Part shown: piece after piece, positions 7,977-16,094 of the stretch
Layout: every line of letters begins with the position of its first letter
Position numbering within the stretch: position 1 is the first letter of the stretch
Assembly (NCBI GenBank): GCA_937919015.1
Contig: CALFPN010000014.1
Span: forward strand, 1 to 46,174
Length of the DNA stretch: 46,174 bases
Origin: an uncultured Clostridia bacterium
GTDB lineage: Bacteria > Bacillota > Clostridia > Lachnospirales > Anaerotignaceae
Reading direction: 5' to 3'
Made by a program: the position numbers and the translations under genes
Notes under the pieces: model-generated
Seen by the model: the letters and a program-made list of their open reading frames with translations, nothing else
Told to the model about the DNA's origin: nothing
Database searches by the model: none

Positions 7977-9557
7977 TTAGCCCAGTTTCATTTCTTTCAG
8001 ACCCATCAGTTCGGGAGTGAACAGGGATGCGGGCATCAGTTTGATTTCGCCGTTTTCGTCTCTGTCAACGATAGGAGCAAATTCCATCTGATCCAGAATC
8101 TGTGTCTGCAGATCGATACCAGGAGCGATTTCTGTCAGGTGCAGGCCGTCTTCTTTCAGAACGAATACGCATCTTTCTGTCATATACATAACCTGCTGAC
8201 CACGTTCGTTAGCAACGTCGCCGTTGAATGTGATCTGTTCAACAGTTTTTACGAATTTTTTCTGTTTACCTTCCTGAACAATTACAACTTTACCGTCTTC
8301 CACTTTTACTTTCAGACCACCTGCTGTAAATGTACCACAGAAGAATACTTTAGGTGTGCACTGTGTGATATTGATGAAACCACCGCAACCAGCGATACGA
8401 GGACCAAATCTGGAAACGTTGATGTTACCTTTAGGGTCACATTCAGCCAGACCCAGATAGCACAGATCCAGACCGCCGCCATCATAGAAGTCGAACTGGT
8501 AACCCTGATCCAGCAGTGCGTCTGCGTTGTAAGCAGCACCGAATCTGATACCGCCAGCGGGTACGCCGCCAACAGCGCCGCCTTCTACTGTCAGTGTCAT
8601 GAAGTCGCCAATGCCTTCTTCGTTTGCTACGGAAGCAACATATTCAGGAGCACCTACGCCCAGGTTAACTGCAACGTCTTTTTCCAGTTCCAGCGCACCA
8701 CGACGACCGATGATTTTCTTAGCGTCCAGAGGCAGGGGAGCGGGAGCAACGTCAGGATTTCTCATTTCACCGGACAGAGCGGGATCGTATTCACAATCCA
8801 GTGTCTGCTGATGATCTTTGGAATCAGCAACTACAACGTAGTCAACATAGATACCGGGAACTTTAACCAGACGAGGATCCAGTGTACCAGCTTTCACAAC
8901 TTTTTCTACCTGAACGATAACGATACCGCCGCTGTTTTTAACAGCCTGACATACGGATGTACCTTCCAGAGGAGAAACTTCTTTTTCAAAGGAGATGTTA
9001 CCAGCTTCGTCAGCGTATGTACCTCTGATCATAGCTACATTGATGGGGAAAGAAGGATAGAACAGATAGTCTTCACCTTCAAAGTTAACCAGCTTAATGT
9101 AGTCTTCTGTTGTTTTTGCGTTTACTTTACCGCCGCCATTTCTGGGGTCGATAAATGTACCCATACCAACTTTTGTCAGGTAACCGGGTCTATGACCAGC
9201 GATTTCTCTAAACAGGTGGCACAGAGCACCCTGAGATACGTTGTAAGCTTCAATTTTGTTATCCAGAGCCAGTTTCTGCATAGCGGGGATTGTTGCCCAG
9301 TGACCAGCCATGAATCTTTTCAGCAGACCTTCGTGTGCAAAGTGTTCAGCACCACGACCGTCTTTGTTACCCTGAGAACCGCAGTATACATAGAACAGAT
9401 CTCTGGGTTCGCCTGTTGCCAGGAATCTTTCTTCAACAGCTCTGTCCAGAGCTTCGGGGATACAGCTTGCTACGAAACCACTTGTTGTAACTGTGTCGCC
9501 ATTTTTAATCAGCGCAGCAGCTTCAGCAGCAGTAATAATTTTTACCTGTCTAGCCAT
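7977..9557 (-). CDS. pct: Propionate CoA-transferase
   Basis: This 526-residue class I CoA-transferase moves CoA from propionyl-CoA or acetyl-CoA to lactate, giving lactoyl-CoA for dehydration. It matches the A. propionicum enzyme closely from end to end, as I recall that sequence, for example AEHFAHEGLLKR, GTFIDPRNGGGKV and FMTLT-EGGA. The catalytic glutamate, E324 in A. propionicum, corresponds to E325 here. It is the last gene of the operon after lcdC, lcdA and lcdB, with a 115-bp gap that holds a hairpin. The start has TAGGAGGT nine bases upstream. Codon use is very restricted, as expected for an abundant enzyme. Substrate preference (lactate versus other short hydroxyacids) is inferred from the similarity. 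Confidence 0.95.
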   Translation of the reverse strand: MARQVKIITAAEAAALIKNGDTVTTSGFVASCIPEALDRAVEERFLATGEPRDLFYVYCGSQGNKDGRGAEHFAHEGLLKRFMAGHWATIPAMQKLALDNKIEAYNVSQGALCHLFREIAGHRPGYLTKVGMGTFIDPRNGGGKVNAKTTEDYIKLVNFEGEDYLFYPSFPINVAMIRGTYADEAGNISFEKEVSPLEGTSVCQAVKNSGGIVIVQVEKVVKAGTLDPRLVKVPGIYVDYVVVADSKDHQQTLDCEYDPALSGEMRNPDVAPAPLPLDAKKIIGRRGALELEKDVAVNLGVGAPEYVASVANEEGIGDFMTLTVEGGAVGGVPAGGIRFGAAYNADALLDQGYQFDFYDGGGLDLCYLGLAECDPKGNINVSRFGPRIAGCGGFINITQCTPKVFFCGTFTAGGLKVKVEDGKVVIVQEGKQKKFVKTVEQITFNGDVANERGQQVMYMTERCVFVLKEDGLHLTEIAPGIDLQTQILDQMEFAPIVDRDENGEIKLMPASLFTPELMGLKEMKLG

Positions 9558-9608
9558 TATGTTAGACCTCCTATAAAAATTTTTTGTTTTGCTTCACAAT
9601 ATTAGAAG

Positions 9609-9634
9609 AACAGGGGTAGTCTCCTACCCCCGTT
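9609..9634 (-). promoter_or_regulatory. Hairpin in the lcdB-pct intergenic region
   Basis: AACGGGGGTAG and CTACCCCTGTT pair around a GAGA loop with one mismatch. The following TGTTCTTCT is a poor T tract, so this is more likely a partial attenuator or an mRNA-stabilising/processing hairpin than a full terminator. Confidence 0.5.
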
Positions 9635-9672
9635 AAATTACATTTCCATCAAAGTAAATGCGGTAGGAAAAA

Positions 9673-10803
9673 TTACAGCATTTCTACGAAGGACTGCAGT
9701 CTTGTTTTAACCTGTTCGAAGGATGTTACTTCCTGGTCAACTTCGATCATCAGGTTTTTAACGCCTTTTTCTTCAAATTCTCTGTACATTACAGGGTAAT
9801 CCCATTCTTCGGGATCACAGAATTTCATCATAGCTACGATTACAGCGTCAGCACCTGTAGCGATTGTTTTGTTGATCAGCATTTTGCCGCGGCCTTTCTT
9901 TGTATCTGTTGCAACGGAGCAACCATACATCTGCTGCCATGCTTTTGCCATTCTGTACAGAGGGCCTTCTTCGCCGTCCAGAACGTCAACACGGATCTGT
10001 CTGGATTCCTGAGCCAGATCGTCATCAACGATAGCCAGTTTGAATTCGTCGAAGATTTCCAGAACCTGATTGGGTTCCAGCATGATACCTGTAACAACAA
10101 CTTTTTTGCCATCCCAAGGCTGTACGGGCATAGCTTTTACTTCAGCGATCAGTTCTTTCACCAGTGCTGTGTGTTTTTCTTTCAGCATGAACTGTCTTGC
10201 TTTGAATACAGCATGACGATCAACTGCGCTAATAACCTGAGGGTAGTCAGCTGCTACTTTAACGAATTCACGCATAACTGCTCTGTTTTCGTTGTAAATA
10301 GCGATGGAGTTTTCCAGAGCTGCGTTTGTGATTTTAACACCCAGATAAGCTTCCAGCTGTTTTCTAACCAGTTCGTATTCTGTTACCAGGAATTTGTTAG
10401 CTGCTTCCAGACCTCTGTTCTGAGGGTGTGTGAATACGATAACTTTGTCAGCGTTTGCGCCTTTCCATTTCTGAGACAGACATTTCAGAGTGTCACAAGG
10501 AACGGAGAACAGAACTGCTGCCAGTTCATCATAAACGCCTTCACACTGCAGTTCCATAACCTGCTGCATGATAGAGCATGCAAATGCGGGCAGATATGTA
10601 CGTGCTTTGGAGATCTGTTTGCCCTGAGCACCCCAGATACCCATAGGCAGGTAACCTGTTGCATGTACCATTTCTTCGGGAGCGTAGATAGGCATGATAC
10701 CTACAGCGCCTTTACCTGTTTCAGCTTTATAGTCATCCATTGCTTTTTTAGGATTAGCTGCAACATCTTTCAGTTGGGATAAGATAGCTTCTACTTTACT
10801 CAT
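9673..10803 (-). CDS. lcdB: Lactoyl-CoA dehydratase, beta subunit (2-hydroxyacyl-CoA dehydratase)
   Basis: The 376-residue protein belongs to the HgdB/FldC/LcdB family. Together with the alpha subunit it removes water from (R)-2-hydroxyacyl-CoA through a ketyl-radical mechanism. Cysteines in FACSIMQQVM and SVPCDTLKCLSQKW are in the usual positions for [4Fe-4S] ligation. Length agrees with A. propionicum LcdB (about 374 residues). The gene is 18 bp downstream of lcdA and has a GAGGAGGAG ribosome-binding site. Lactoyl-CoA is inferred as substrate from the adjacent Pct and from resemblance to LcdB; relatives acting on 2-hydroxyglutaryl-, 2-hydroxyisocaproyl- or phenyllactyl-CoA have the same motifs, so exact specificity is not settled by sequence. 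Confidence 0.9.
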   Translation of the reverse strand: MSKVEAILSQLKDVAANPKKAMDDYKAETGKGAVGIMPIYAPEEMVHATGYLPMGIWGAQGKQISKARTYLPAFACSIMQQVMELQCEGVYDELAAVLFSVPCDTLKCLSQKWKGANADKVIVFTHPQNRGLEAANKFLVTEYELVRKQLEAYLGVKITNAALENSIAIYNENRAVMREFVKVAADYPQVISAVDRHAVFKARQFMLKEKHTALVKELIAEVKAMPVQPWDGKKVVVTGIMLEPNQVLEIFDEFKLAIVDDDLAQESRQIRVDVLDGEEGPLYRMAKAWQQMYGCSVATDTKKGRGKMLINKTIATGADAVIVAMMKFCDPEEWDYPVMYREFEEKGVKNLMIEVDQEVTSFEQVKTRLQSFVEML

Positions 10804-10821
10804 CGTTTTCTCCTCCTCAAA

Positions 10822-12087
10822 TTATTCTGCTGCCAAGTTTGCTTCCATCATTTCTACCAGTGCCTGTACACGTGTTTCGTACTGTGCAGGGGAGAATACG
10901 TTAGGGTCTGTCTGGTCACCATCGAAGGATACATAAGGTTTACCGTTAACACCTTTGATGATTTCAGCTGTTTCAACGTTCAGGAAGCTCATCAGCTTAC
11001 AAGATCTGTTCAGGTGGTAGATTGTACCATCGATCTTGCCTTTGTTCATGATGTTCAGCAGAACTTCAACTTTGTTGGACAGGCAAGTATTGATGTAGAT
11101 TCTTGTGTAAGCTTCTGCCATGGAGTGCAGGGATTCGTCGTTTGCATCATAGTGCAGATCCCACAGAGCGGGGTATGCTGTACCTGTCATGATAGCACCC
11201 AGATTCTTTGTTGTTTTGAATGTGTGACCCAGGTGAGGCCATACAGCGATACCTTCCCACTGGAATCTTGTTTTTTCTGCGCCTTTGAAAGCATATACGC
11301 CAGCTTTCAGGTTAGCTTCCAGTTCATCTGCGAATGCTTTGAATGTGATTTCAGCATAGTCCAGAGAACGGCAAGCTACGATCAGAGCCATGTAGTTGAA
11401 CAGGTCGAAACCATTCAGAGGAGAGGGTTTGTACTGAGCCATATCAGCGATTCTGTTCCAGTGGTATACGGAACGCTGTGTCTGGTCTTTAACTTCTTTG
11501 AATTTTTTCCAGTCGAAAGGTCTACCGCAGATTACTTCCAGCTGAGAAATAGCGTTTCTGAACTGATCAGCGATATATGCTTTTGCATATTCGGGAATAG
11601 GCATTGTGTGGTTGAAAGGTACGTCGATTACGATGCAGGGGATATCCAGTTCTACAGCCAGATTTTCATACCATTTCAGCAGTGTGTTACAAATGTTGTT
11701 ACATGTGATTACCAGATCGGGCAGGGGAACGTCAGCTGCAGGAGAGTTAACCAGTACTTCGGGTTTAACGCCTGTGATAGCTGCTTCTTTCAGACATTCC
11801 ATGTAACCCATGTTTACTCTACCATAAGAACAGCAGTCGATGTTGTAACCTTTTCTTGCTGCAACGTCCAGCATGTCGATAGCACCTTTTCTAGCACCGA
11901 TACCAGCTGCGTGTGTTTCGGGGTAGATCATAGCGATACCCATTGTTACGCAGAATTCGGAAGGAGCTACGGATGCAGACCAACAAACAAGGTCGCCTCT
12001 TGCTTTAGCTTCTCTTGCGTCCTGGTCAGCTTTGTTCTGGTAGTAGCCTAACAATTTTTTTGCTGTCATGCCTTGTGTTAAACTCAT
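10822..12087 (-). CDS. lcdA: Lactoyl-CoA dehydratase, alpha subunit (2-hydroxyacyl-CoA dehydratase)
   Basis: The 421-residue partner of LcdB carries the conserved features of the alpha subunit: WSASVAPSE near the N terminus, the CNNICNTLLKWYENLA stretch with paired cysteines for the [4Fe-4S] cluster, and HLNRSCKLMSF late in the protein. It resembles A. propionicum LcdA (about 428 residues) throughout, including SVYHWNRIADM and LNGFDLFNYMALI. The alpha-beta dimer receives one electron from the ATP-driven activator and dehydrates the 2-hydroxyacyl-CoA in the cytoplasm; the clusters are oxygen sensitive. The gene lies 17 bp after lcdC. Codon use avoids TTA, CTA and TCA almost completely, which leaves a long but meaningless open frame on the other strand. 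Confidence 0.92.
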   Translation of the reverse strand: MSLTQGMTAKKLLGYYQNKADQDAREAKARGDLVCWSASVAPSEFCVTMGIAMIYPETHAAGIGARKGAIDMLDVAARKGYNIDCCSYGRVNMGYMECLKEAAITGVKPEVLVNSPAADVPLPDLVITCNNICNTLLKWYENLAVELDIPCIVIDVPFNHTMPIPEYAKAYIADQFRNAISQLEVICGRPFDWKKFKEVKDQTQRSVYHWNRIADMAQYKPSPLNGFDLFNYMALIVACRSLDYAEITFKAFADELEANLKAGVYAFKGAEKTRFQWEGIAVWPHLGHTFKTTKNLGAIMTGTAYPALWDLHYDANDESLHSMAEAYTRIYINTCLSNKVEVLLNIMNKGKIDGTIYHLNRSCKLMSFLNVETAEIIKGVNGKPYVSFDGDQTDPNVFSPAQYETRVQALVEMMEANLAAE

Positions 12088-12104
12088 TCTAATCCCTCTT
12101 TCTT

Positions 12105-12881
12105 TTATTTTTTTGTTGCCGCTTCGTATGCGAAAAGTGCCGCACCGAGAGCGCCTGTTGTTTGTGGATTGGGTGCCACAATTACATCTGTTTTCAATAC
12201 GCTAGCAACCGCTCTAACTACGCCTGCATTTTTTGCAACGCCGCCTGTGAAGACAACGTCTTTTTCCAGACCGCCTCTGTAAGCGAGGCCGCACGCTCTG
12301 CTAGCTACGGACATGTGAACCCCTTTGGCAATGTTATTTCTGCTTGTACCTTTGGAAAGCTGAGAAATAACTTCAGATTCAGCGAATACAGTACAAGTAC
12401 TGCTGATAGGTGCCGTTTCTGTTGCGAGTTCGTCCAGCGTCGCCATTTCATCCAGTGTTGTTTCCAGAACTCTGGCCATAACTTCGATGAAACGACCTGT
12501 ACCTGCCGCACATTTATCGTTCATAAAAAACTGCTTAATACCACCCTTGCTATCCAGTCTGATCGCTTTTGCGTCCTGACCGCCGATATCAATGATCGTA
12601 CGTGCAGTGGGTACCAAAAAGAAAATACCTTTTGCGTGGCAGCTAATCTCGGAGAACTGTTTGTCAGCATCCAGAGAGAATCTGCCGTAGCCTGTTGCAA
12701 CTGTGAAGGCAATGTCTTCCTGCTTCAGACCACTTGCTTCGAAAGCCATTTCAATTGCTTTCTTGGGACCTGTAGAGCCTGTACCTACCTGTACAACCTC
12801 TGCCGCAACGATGTCTTTACCGTCTTTCAAGATAACTACCTTGGAAGAAGCGGAGCCGACGTCAATGCCCATTGTATACAT
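12105..12881 (-). CDS. lcdC: 2-Hydroxyacyl-CoA dehydratase activator (archerase)
   Basis: This 258-residue ATPase of the ASKHA fold (BadF/HgdC family) is the ATP-dependent electron injector of the dehydratase. The phosphate-binding start GIDVGSASSK and the IDIGGQDAK motif are present. C124 (NDKCAAGTGR) and C163 (SSTCTVFAE) have the same 39-residue spacing as the two cysteines that bridge the homodimer through one [4Fe-4S] cluster in Acidaminococcus HgdC. It is the first gene of the operon, with GAGGAGGG before the ATG, and follows a leader of about 200 nt. Its position before lcdA and lcdB means all three are made together. Family assignment is firm; the symbol assumes lactate is the substrate. 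Confidence 0.93.
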   Translation of the reverse strand: MYTMGIDVGSASSKVVILKDGKDIVAAEVVQVGTGSTGPKKAIEMAFEASGLKQEDIAFTVATGYGRFSLDADKQFSEISCHAKGIFFLVPTARTIIDIGGQDAKAIRLDSKGGIKQFFMNDKCAAGTGRFIEVMARVLETTLDEMATLDELATETAPISSTCTVFAESEVISQLSKGTSRNNIAKGVHMSVASRACGLAYRGGLEKDVVFTGGVAKNAGVVRAVASVLKTDVIVAPNPQTTGALGAALFAYEAATKK

Positions 12882-12940
12882 CCTCGTTTCCCTCCTCTAT
12901 CGTATATTTGACCATGCGATAAACAATCATGAAGAATGTT

Positions 12941-12984
12941 GGGCGTGGCTCGCTGTCCCCGTGTTGCTTTTTTGCGAACCACCC
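12941..12984 (-). promoter_or_regulatory. Second leader hairpin of the lcd operon
   Basis: Eleven base pairs with a two-base bulge form between the complements of 12974-12984 and 12941-12953 on the minus strand, closing a loop of about 20 bases. No T tract follows. It lies about 60 bases before lcdC and may be part of a regulatory leader. Confidence 0.45.
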
Positions 12985-13048
12985 ATCGAACGACATTATA
13001 AAAAACCTATATCCTTCCCTTTTCGAATATAAGTCCTGTCATTCTGAT

Positions 13049-13078
13049 GTACAGGTATTCAGACATAACCCCCTGTAC
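13049..13078 (-). promoter_or_regulatory. 5'-terminal hairpin of the lcd operon transcript
   Basis: GTACAGG pairs with CCTGTAC around a 16-base loop. The predicted transcription start falls at the first base of the stem, so the messenger would begin with a closed hairpin, which commonly stabilises mRNA in Firmicutes. Confidence 0.5.
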
Positions 13079-13085
13079 TGGTTTG

Positions 13086-13114
13086 ATTATAACATCAATG
13101 TTTTGACATTTCAA
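13086..13114 (-). promoter_or_regulatory. Promoter of the lcdC-lcdA-lcdB-pct operon
   Basis: The minus strand reads TTGAAA (13109-13114), a 17-nt spacer, then a perfect TATAAT (13086-13091). An inverted repeat AATGT-N4-ACATT (13097-13110) overlaps the spacer and the -35 element. Confidence 0.85.
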
Positions 13115-13166
13115 CCCAAATTGTTAAAAATTTATTTTTATTTTGGAAAAAATGTCAAAAAATGTC
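13097..13166. promoter_or_regulatory. Candidate operator sites at the lcd promoter
   Basis: The plus strand holds AATGT-TTTG-ACATT at 13097-13110 inside the promoter, and a perfect tandem repeat of AAAAAATGTC at 13147-13156 and 13157-13166. The repeats are one helical turn apart and share the AATGT(C) half-site with the inverted repeat. This suggests a regulator binding both upstream of and on the promoter. Confidence 0.45.
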
Positions 13167-13530
13167 CCAACTTCTCCAAAAACCGCTTTTTTGTATACAA
13201 AGCAATTCGCATGCTACCTATTTTCAAATCTTATTTGTAAAAAGAGTCTTATTTTTTCTCATTTTTTCTTTCGTTTTTGTAAAATCCATTCGTCCTTCTC
13301 CCATTTTTCGCACTAATTCCAAAAGCGGCATTTCATACTTATTTTCTAAAATTTAATCCTATCGGTATTGCAGGCTTTCCATCTTACTGCTTTCTGCCCC
13401 TGATTTTGTTAAATTATATGCAATATCGGACGAGATATGCCCCCTTCTTTTTCTTCTCTGTATACAGTTTTTCCCGTAAATCCGCCTTTTTTTGACTGCT
13501 TTATCGTTTAGTGACTGTATATTTTTTTGT
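13167..13530. other. AT-rich intergenic stretch without a recognisable gene
   Basis: I see no convincing ORF, structured RNA or repeat here. It separates the lcd promoter region from the terminator of the patatin gene and is strongly AT-rich. Confidence 0.6.
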
Positions 13531-13580
13531 TAAAAAAATAAAAAATAGGACTTCCTGCTATTTTTACAGCAAAAAGTCCT
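13531..13580 (-). terminator. Terminator of the zapA-U32-SEDS-PBP-patatin gene group
   Basis: On the minus strand AGGACTT and AAGTCCT pair outside a GCT/AGC stem, followed by a long T-rich tract. It begins about 13 bases after the patatin stop codon. Confidence 0.8.
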
Positions 13581-13592
13581 GCGAAAAAAAAT

Positions 13593-14678
13593 TTAAATTT
13601 TCCGATATTCTATGATTTCCTGTAACAGTTCCGCTTCTGTTCGGATTTGAAAGGGGAAGATGCCCGCCTGCTCTGCGTTTTTTTCCAGAAAGCGCAGCAG
13701 CATCTCATGGTAATCGCCTTCTTTCGCCTTCATCTTTCTGGCAAATCTGGGCAGGAGCTTTTCATTGATCTCTCTGAGCGGAAGTGCTTCCCCAACAAAG
13801 CGTTCAATCATGGACTTCAGCACAAAATATGCCTGCATTTCGCTCCATTGCCGATCAATATAATATTTTTCGCCTGCCAGACCATAAAGCATACGCATGC
13901 CGTCAAAATAACCCAGCATCATGTCCCGTTTCGTGCTTTCTGCATCAAACTGCAGGATGCCGCCCAGTTTTTCCTTTGGCGCAATGGTAATCACATTCGC
14001 ATCCTCCGGTATTTGGATCTTCTTTTCAAAGCCAACACCATAAATACGAATCATGATGATATCCCGATATCCTCTTTTTAATAAAGAATCAATGGGAACG
14101 ATATTCTGCACACTGCCATCCACATAATCTTTTCCGTCCAGCTTCTTTCTCCGGAACACGGGAACATAAGCACTGGCCAGAAGCATATCGATCAATTTTC
14201 CTTTTTCCAGCTCCTTAGCAGAAAGTTCCACTTCTTCCATATCTGTCAGAGAATAGGTCACAAAGAAAAAATCCACCTCTGAATTCCGAATTTTTTCTTC
14301 ATTAATATAAGCCTCCATCATTCTTCTCAGAGGCTCGATATCCAACCCGCCATCCTTCACGATCTCCACAACGTCCCTGAGAAGGCCTTTCACATTCAAG
14401 CCCTCCAGATCCCTATCGTAAATCTTCTTCATCTGCGCATCATCTGCATCGAACACCTGCGAAAACTTTACATTTTCCCAGAGACATACTGCAGTGTCCA
14501 ATTCTCCCGCTGCCATCATGGCACCATTCAATGCGCCGACAGAGGTTCCCGCAACAGCATTATATTTTACACCGGCTTCATCCAACGCCTTCCAGACACC
14601 GGCTTCATAAGCCCCTTTCGCGCCTCCGCCTTCCAGCGCAATGGCATATGTTTTTGATGTGTCAAATTTTAGCTTCAT
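13593..14678 (-). CDS. Patatin-like phospholipase family protein
   Basis: The 361-residue protein shows the patatin catalytic pattern: an oxyanion loop GGGAKGAYE (residues 17-25), the nucleophile S46 in GTSVG, and the dyad aspartate D187 in DGS. Such enzymes (RssA/YchK-like) hydrolyse acyl ester bonds of phospholipids or act on small acyl esters in the cytoplasm. The usual DGG/DGA is DGS here. No signal peptide is seen. The AGAGGT ribosome-binding site overlaps the end of the penicillin-binding protein gene and the start is only 12 bp after that stop, so the two are co-transcribed. Substrate unknown. Confidence 0.9.
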   Translation of the reverse strand: MKLKFDTSKTYAIALEGGGAKGAYEAGVWKALDEAGVKYNAVAGTSVGALNGAMMAAGELDTAVCLWENVKFSQVFDADDAQMKKIYDRDLEGLNVKGLLRDVVEIVKDGGLDIEPLRRMMEAYINEEKIRNSEVDFFFVTYSLTDMEEVELSAKELEKGKLIDMLLASAYVPVFRRKKLDGKDYVDGSVQNIVPIDSLLKRGYRDIIMIRIYGVGFEKKIQIPEDANVITIAPKEKLGGILQFDAESTKRDMMLGYFDGMRMLYGLAGEKYYIDRQWSEMQAYFVLKSMIERFVGEALPLREINEKLLPRFARKMKAKEGDYHEMLLRFLEKNAEQAGIFPFQIRTEAELLQEIIEYRKI

Positions 14679-14690
14679 CTGACTACCTCT

Positions 14691-16094
14691 TTAATACTCT
14701 CCCAATTCTGTCAAAGCTGCACGGATCATTTTTCCCGCAATAGGTGTTGCACTACCGTAATTAGAATTTTCAATCAGCACTGCCACAGCCACCTTCGGGT
14801 CTTCCGCAGGAGCAAAACCAATAAACCAGCTATGGTCATTGCCTGTGGCATTTTCTGCCGTACCCGTCTTACCCGCTACTGTGATGCCGCTGACTGCTGC
14901 CGCCGTCCCTGTACCGCTGGTCACAACCTCTGTCATCATATCCTTTAATATAGAAGCTTCTTCCGCAGAACAGATCTCCATCAGCTTTTTCGGAACTGTA
15001 TTTTTTCCTGTATCCCCATTGGGATAGACCACATGATCCACGATATATGGCTGCATCATCATACCCTCATTGGCAATGGCAGAAGCCAGCATAGCCATAT
15101 ATAAAGGAGTCACACCTGTTCTGCCCTGACCGATAGCTGTTTCCACCAGTTCGCTTTCTGTTGCGCCTTTTGCCAGATAGAGATTGTTCCCACTGGTTTC
15201 CAATTCAAAATGGCTGGGGACATCCATGCCTACCTGCCGCATTGTCTTTGCCAGATTATCTGCACCAATCTCCTTTGCCAGTGCCGCAAAATAGCAGTTG
15301 CAGGAAGCCGCCAAAGCTCCTTTCATATCCACCGTACCATGAGCTTTATTATTGTAGCAATGGATGACCTTATCCTCAAAATCCATTTCCCCTGTACATT
15401 CGACGGTAAAGCTCTGCCAATCGGGAAGATACTCCATAGCCGCCAGAGCCGTTACCGTTTTAAAGGTAGAACCGGGCGGATATAATCCCTGCGTTGCCCT
15501 GTTGACTAAAGGGCTATCCGCGTGATCCTTCAATGTTTCCCACTGACTTTCCACACTATTGGGATTAAAATCGGGATATGCCTGCAAGGCAAGGACTCTA
15601 CCGGTAGAAGGTTCCATTACAACAACAGCCCCCTTTGCACTGCCCAGCAGATTCCCCGCTGTACTTTGGATATCCATATCTACGGTCAGGGCAACGCTGT
15701 TGCCCATCAATTCCGTTTTTCTGAAAATACCGCTGACACGCTGAAACAATTCATTTTTCAAGGCCATCAGCGTAAAGTTTTCTGCCGCTTCTACGCCGCT
15801 TTTCCCCACACTGCTGTAGCCTGTGATATGGGCCGCCATACGGGCACGAGGATATTCTCTGCTGTAGGTCCCGTCATTTTGCAGAACACTGGTGGCAAGA
15901 ATTTCTCCATCTCTGTCCAGAATATTTCCGCGGTGAATGGTTTCATCCACATAACGCAAACGATGATTATAAGCATTGCCAGAAATCTCATTCCGATCTA
16001 CCAGAACCAGTTTTCCAAGATAACCCAGCAGCAGAAAAAAACATAGAGCCAGCAGCCAGAACACCCGACGCATGCTGCGCTTCATATTACTCAT
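14691..16094 (-). CDS. Class B penicillin-binding protein (transpeptidase, FtsI/PbpA type)
   Basis: The 467-residue protein has a short cytoplasmic tail, one membrane anchor (about residues 9-32), a small dimerisation region and a C-terminal transpeptidase domain. The active-site triads are S209-x-x-K212 (PPGSTFK), S264-C-N266 and K409-T-G411 (AGKTGTAE). It cross-links peptidoglycan outside the membrane as partner of the SEDS polymerase encoded just upstream. The ATG overlaps the SEDS stop codon as ATGAGTAA (8 bp), so translation is coupled. I chose this ATG over a GTG three codons earlier because it lies eight bases after GGGAGG. At under 470 residues it is shorter than divisome FtsI and lacks a PASTA tail, which fits an accessory or RodA-linked pair. 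Confidence 0.93.
   Translation of the reverse strand: MSNMKRSMRRVFWLLALCFFLLLGYLGKLVLVDRNEISGNAYNHRLRYVDETIHRGNILDRDGEILATSVLQNDGTYSREYPRARMAAHITGYSSVGKSGVEAAENFTLMALKNELFQRVSGIFRKTELMGNSVALTVDMDIQSTAGNLLGSAKGAVVVMEPSTGRVLALQAYPDFNPNSVESQWETLKDHADSPLVNRATQGLYPPGSTFKTVTALAAMEYLPDWQSFTVECTGEMDFEDKVIHCYNNKAHGTVDMKGALAASCNCYFAALAKEIGADNLAKTMRQVGMDVPSHFELETSGNNLYLAKGATESELVETAIGQGRTGVTPLYMAMLASAIANEGMMMQPYIVDHVVYPNGDTGKNTVPKKLMEICSAEEASILKDMMTEVVTSGTGTAAAVSGITVAGKTGTAENATGNDHSWFIGFAPAEDPKVAVAVLIENSNYGSATPIAGKMIRAALTELGEY

Noticed and set aside
8139..9605. 488-codon open frame on the plus strand opposite pct
   Set aside because: pct is a confident enzyme on the other strand. The frame stays open because highly expressed genes here avoid TTA, CTA and TCA codons; the antisense protein is Phe/Cys-rich and unlike any family.
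11014..12051. 345-codon open frame on the plus strand opposite lcdA
   Set aside because: Same codon-bias effect as opposite pct; no ribosome-binding site and no sensible protein composition.
13120..13140. Rex-like half-site (TTGTTAA) near the lcd promoter
   Set aside because: A Rex site needs TTGTTAA-N4-TTAACAA; the second half is missing, and similar AT-rich half-sites recur in the gap. Regulation by NADH/NAD remains possible but is not shown.
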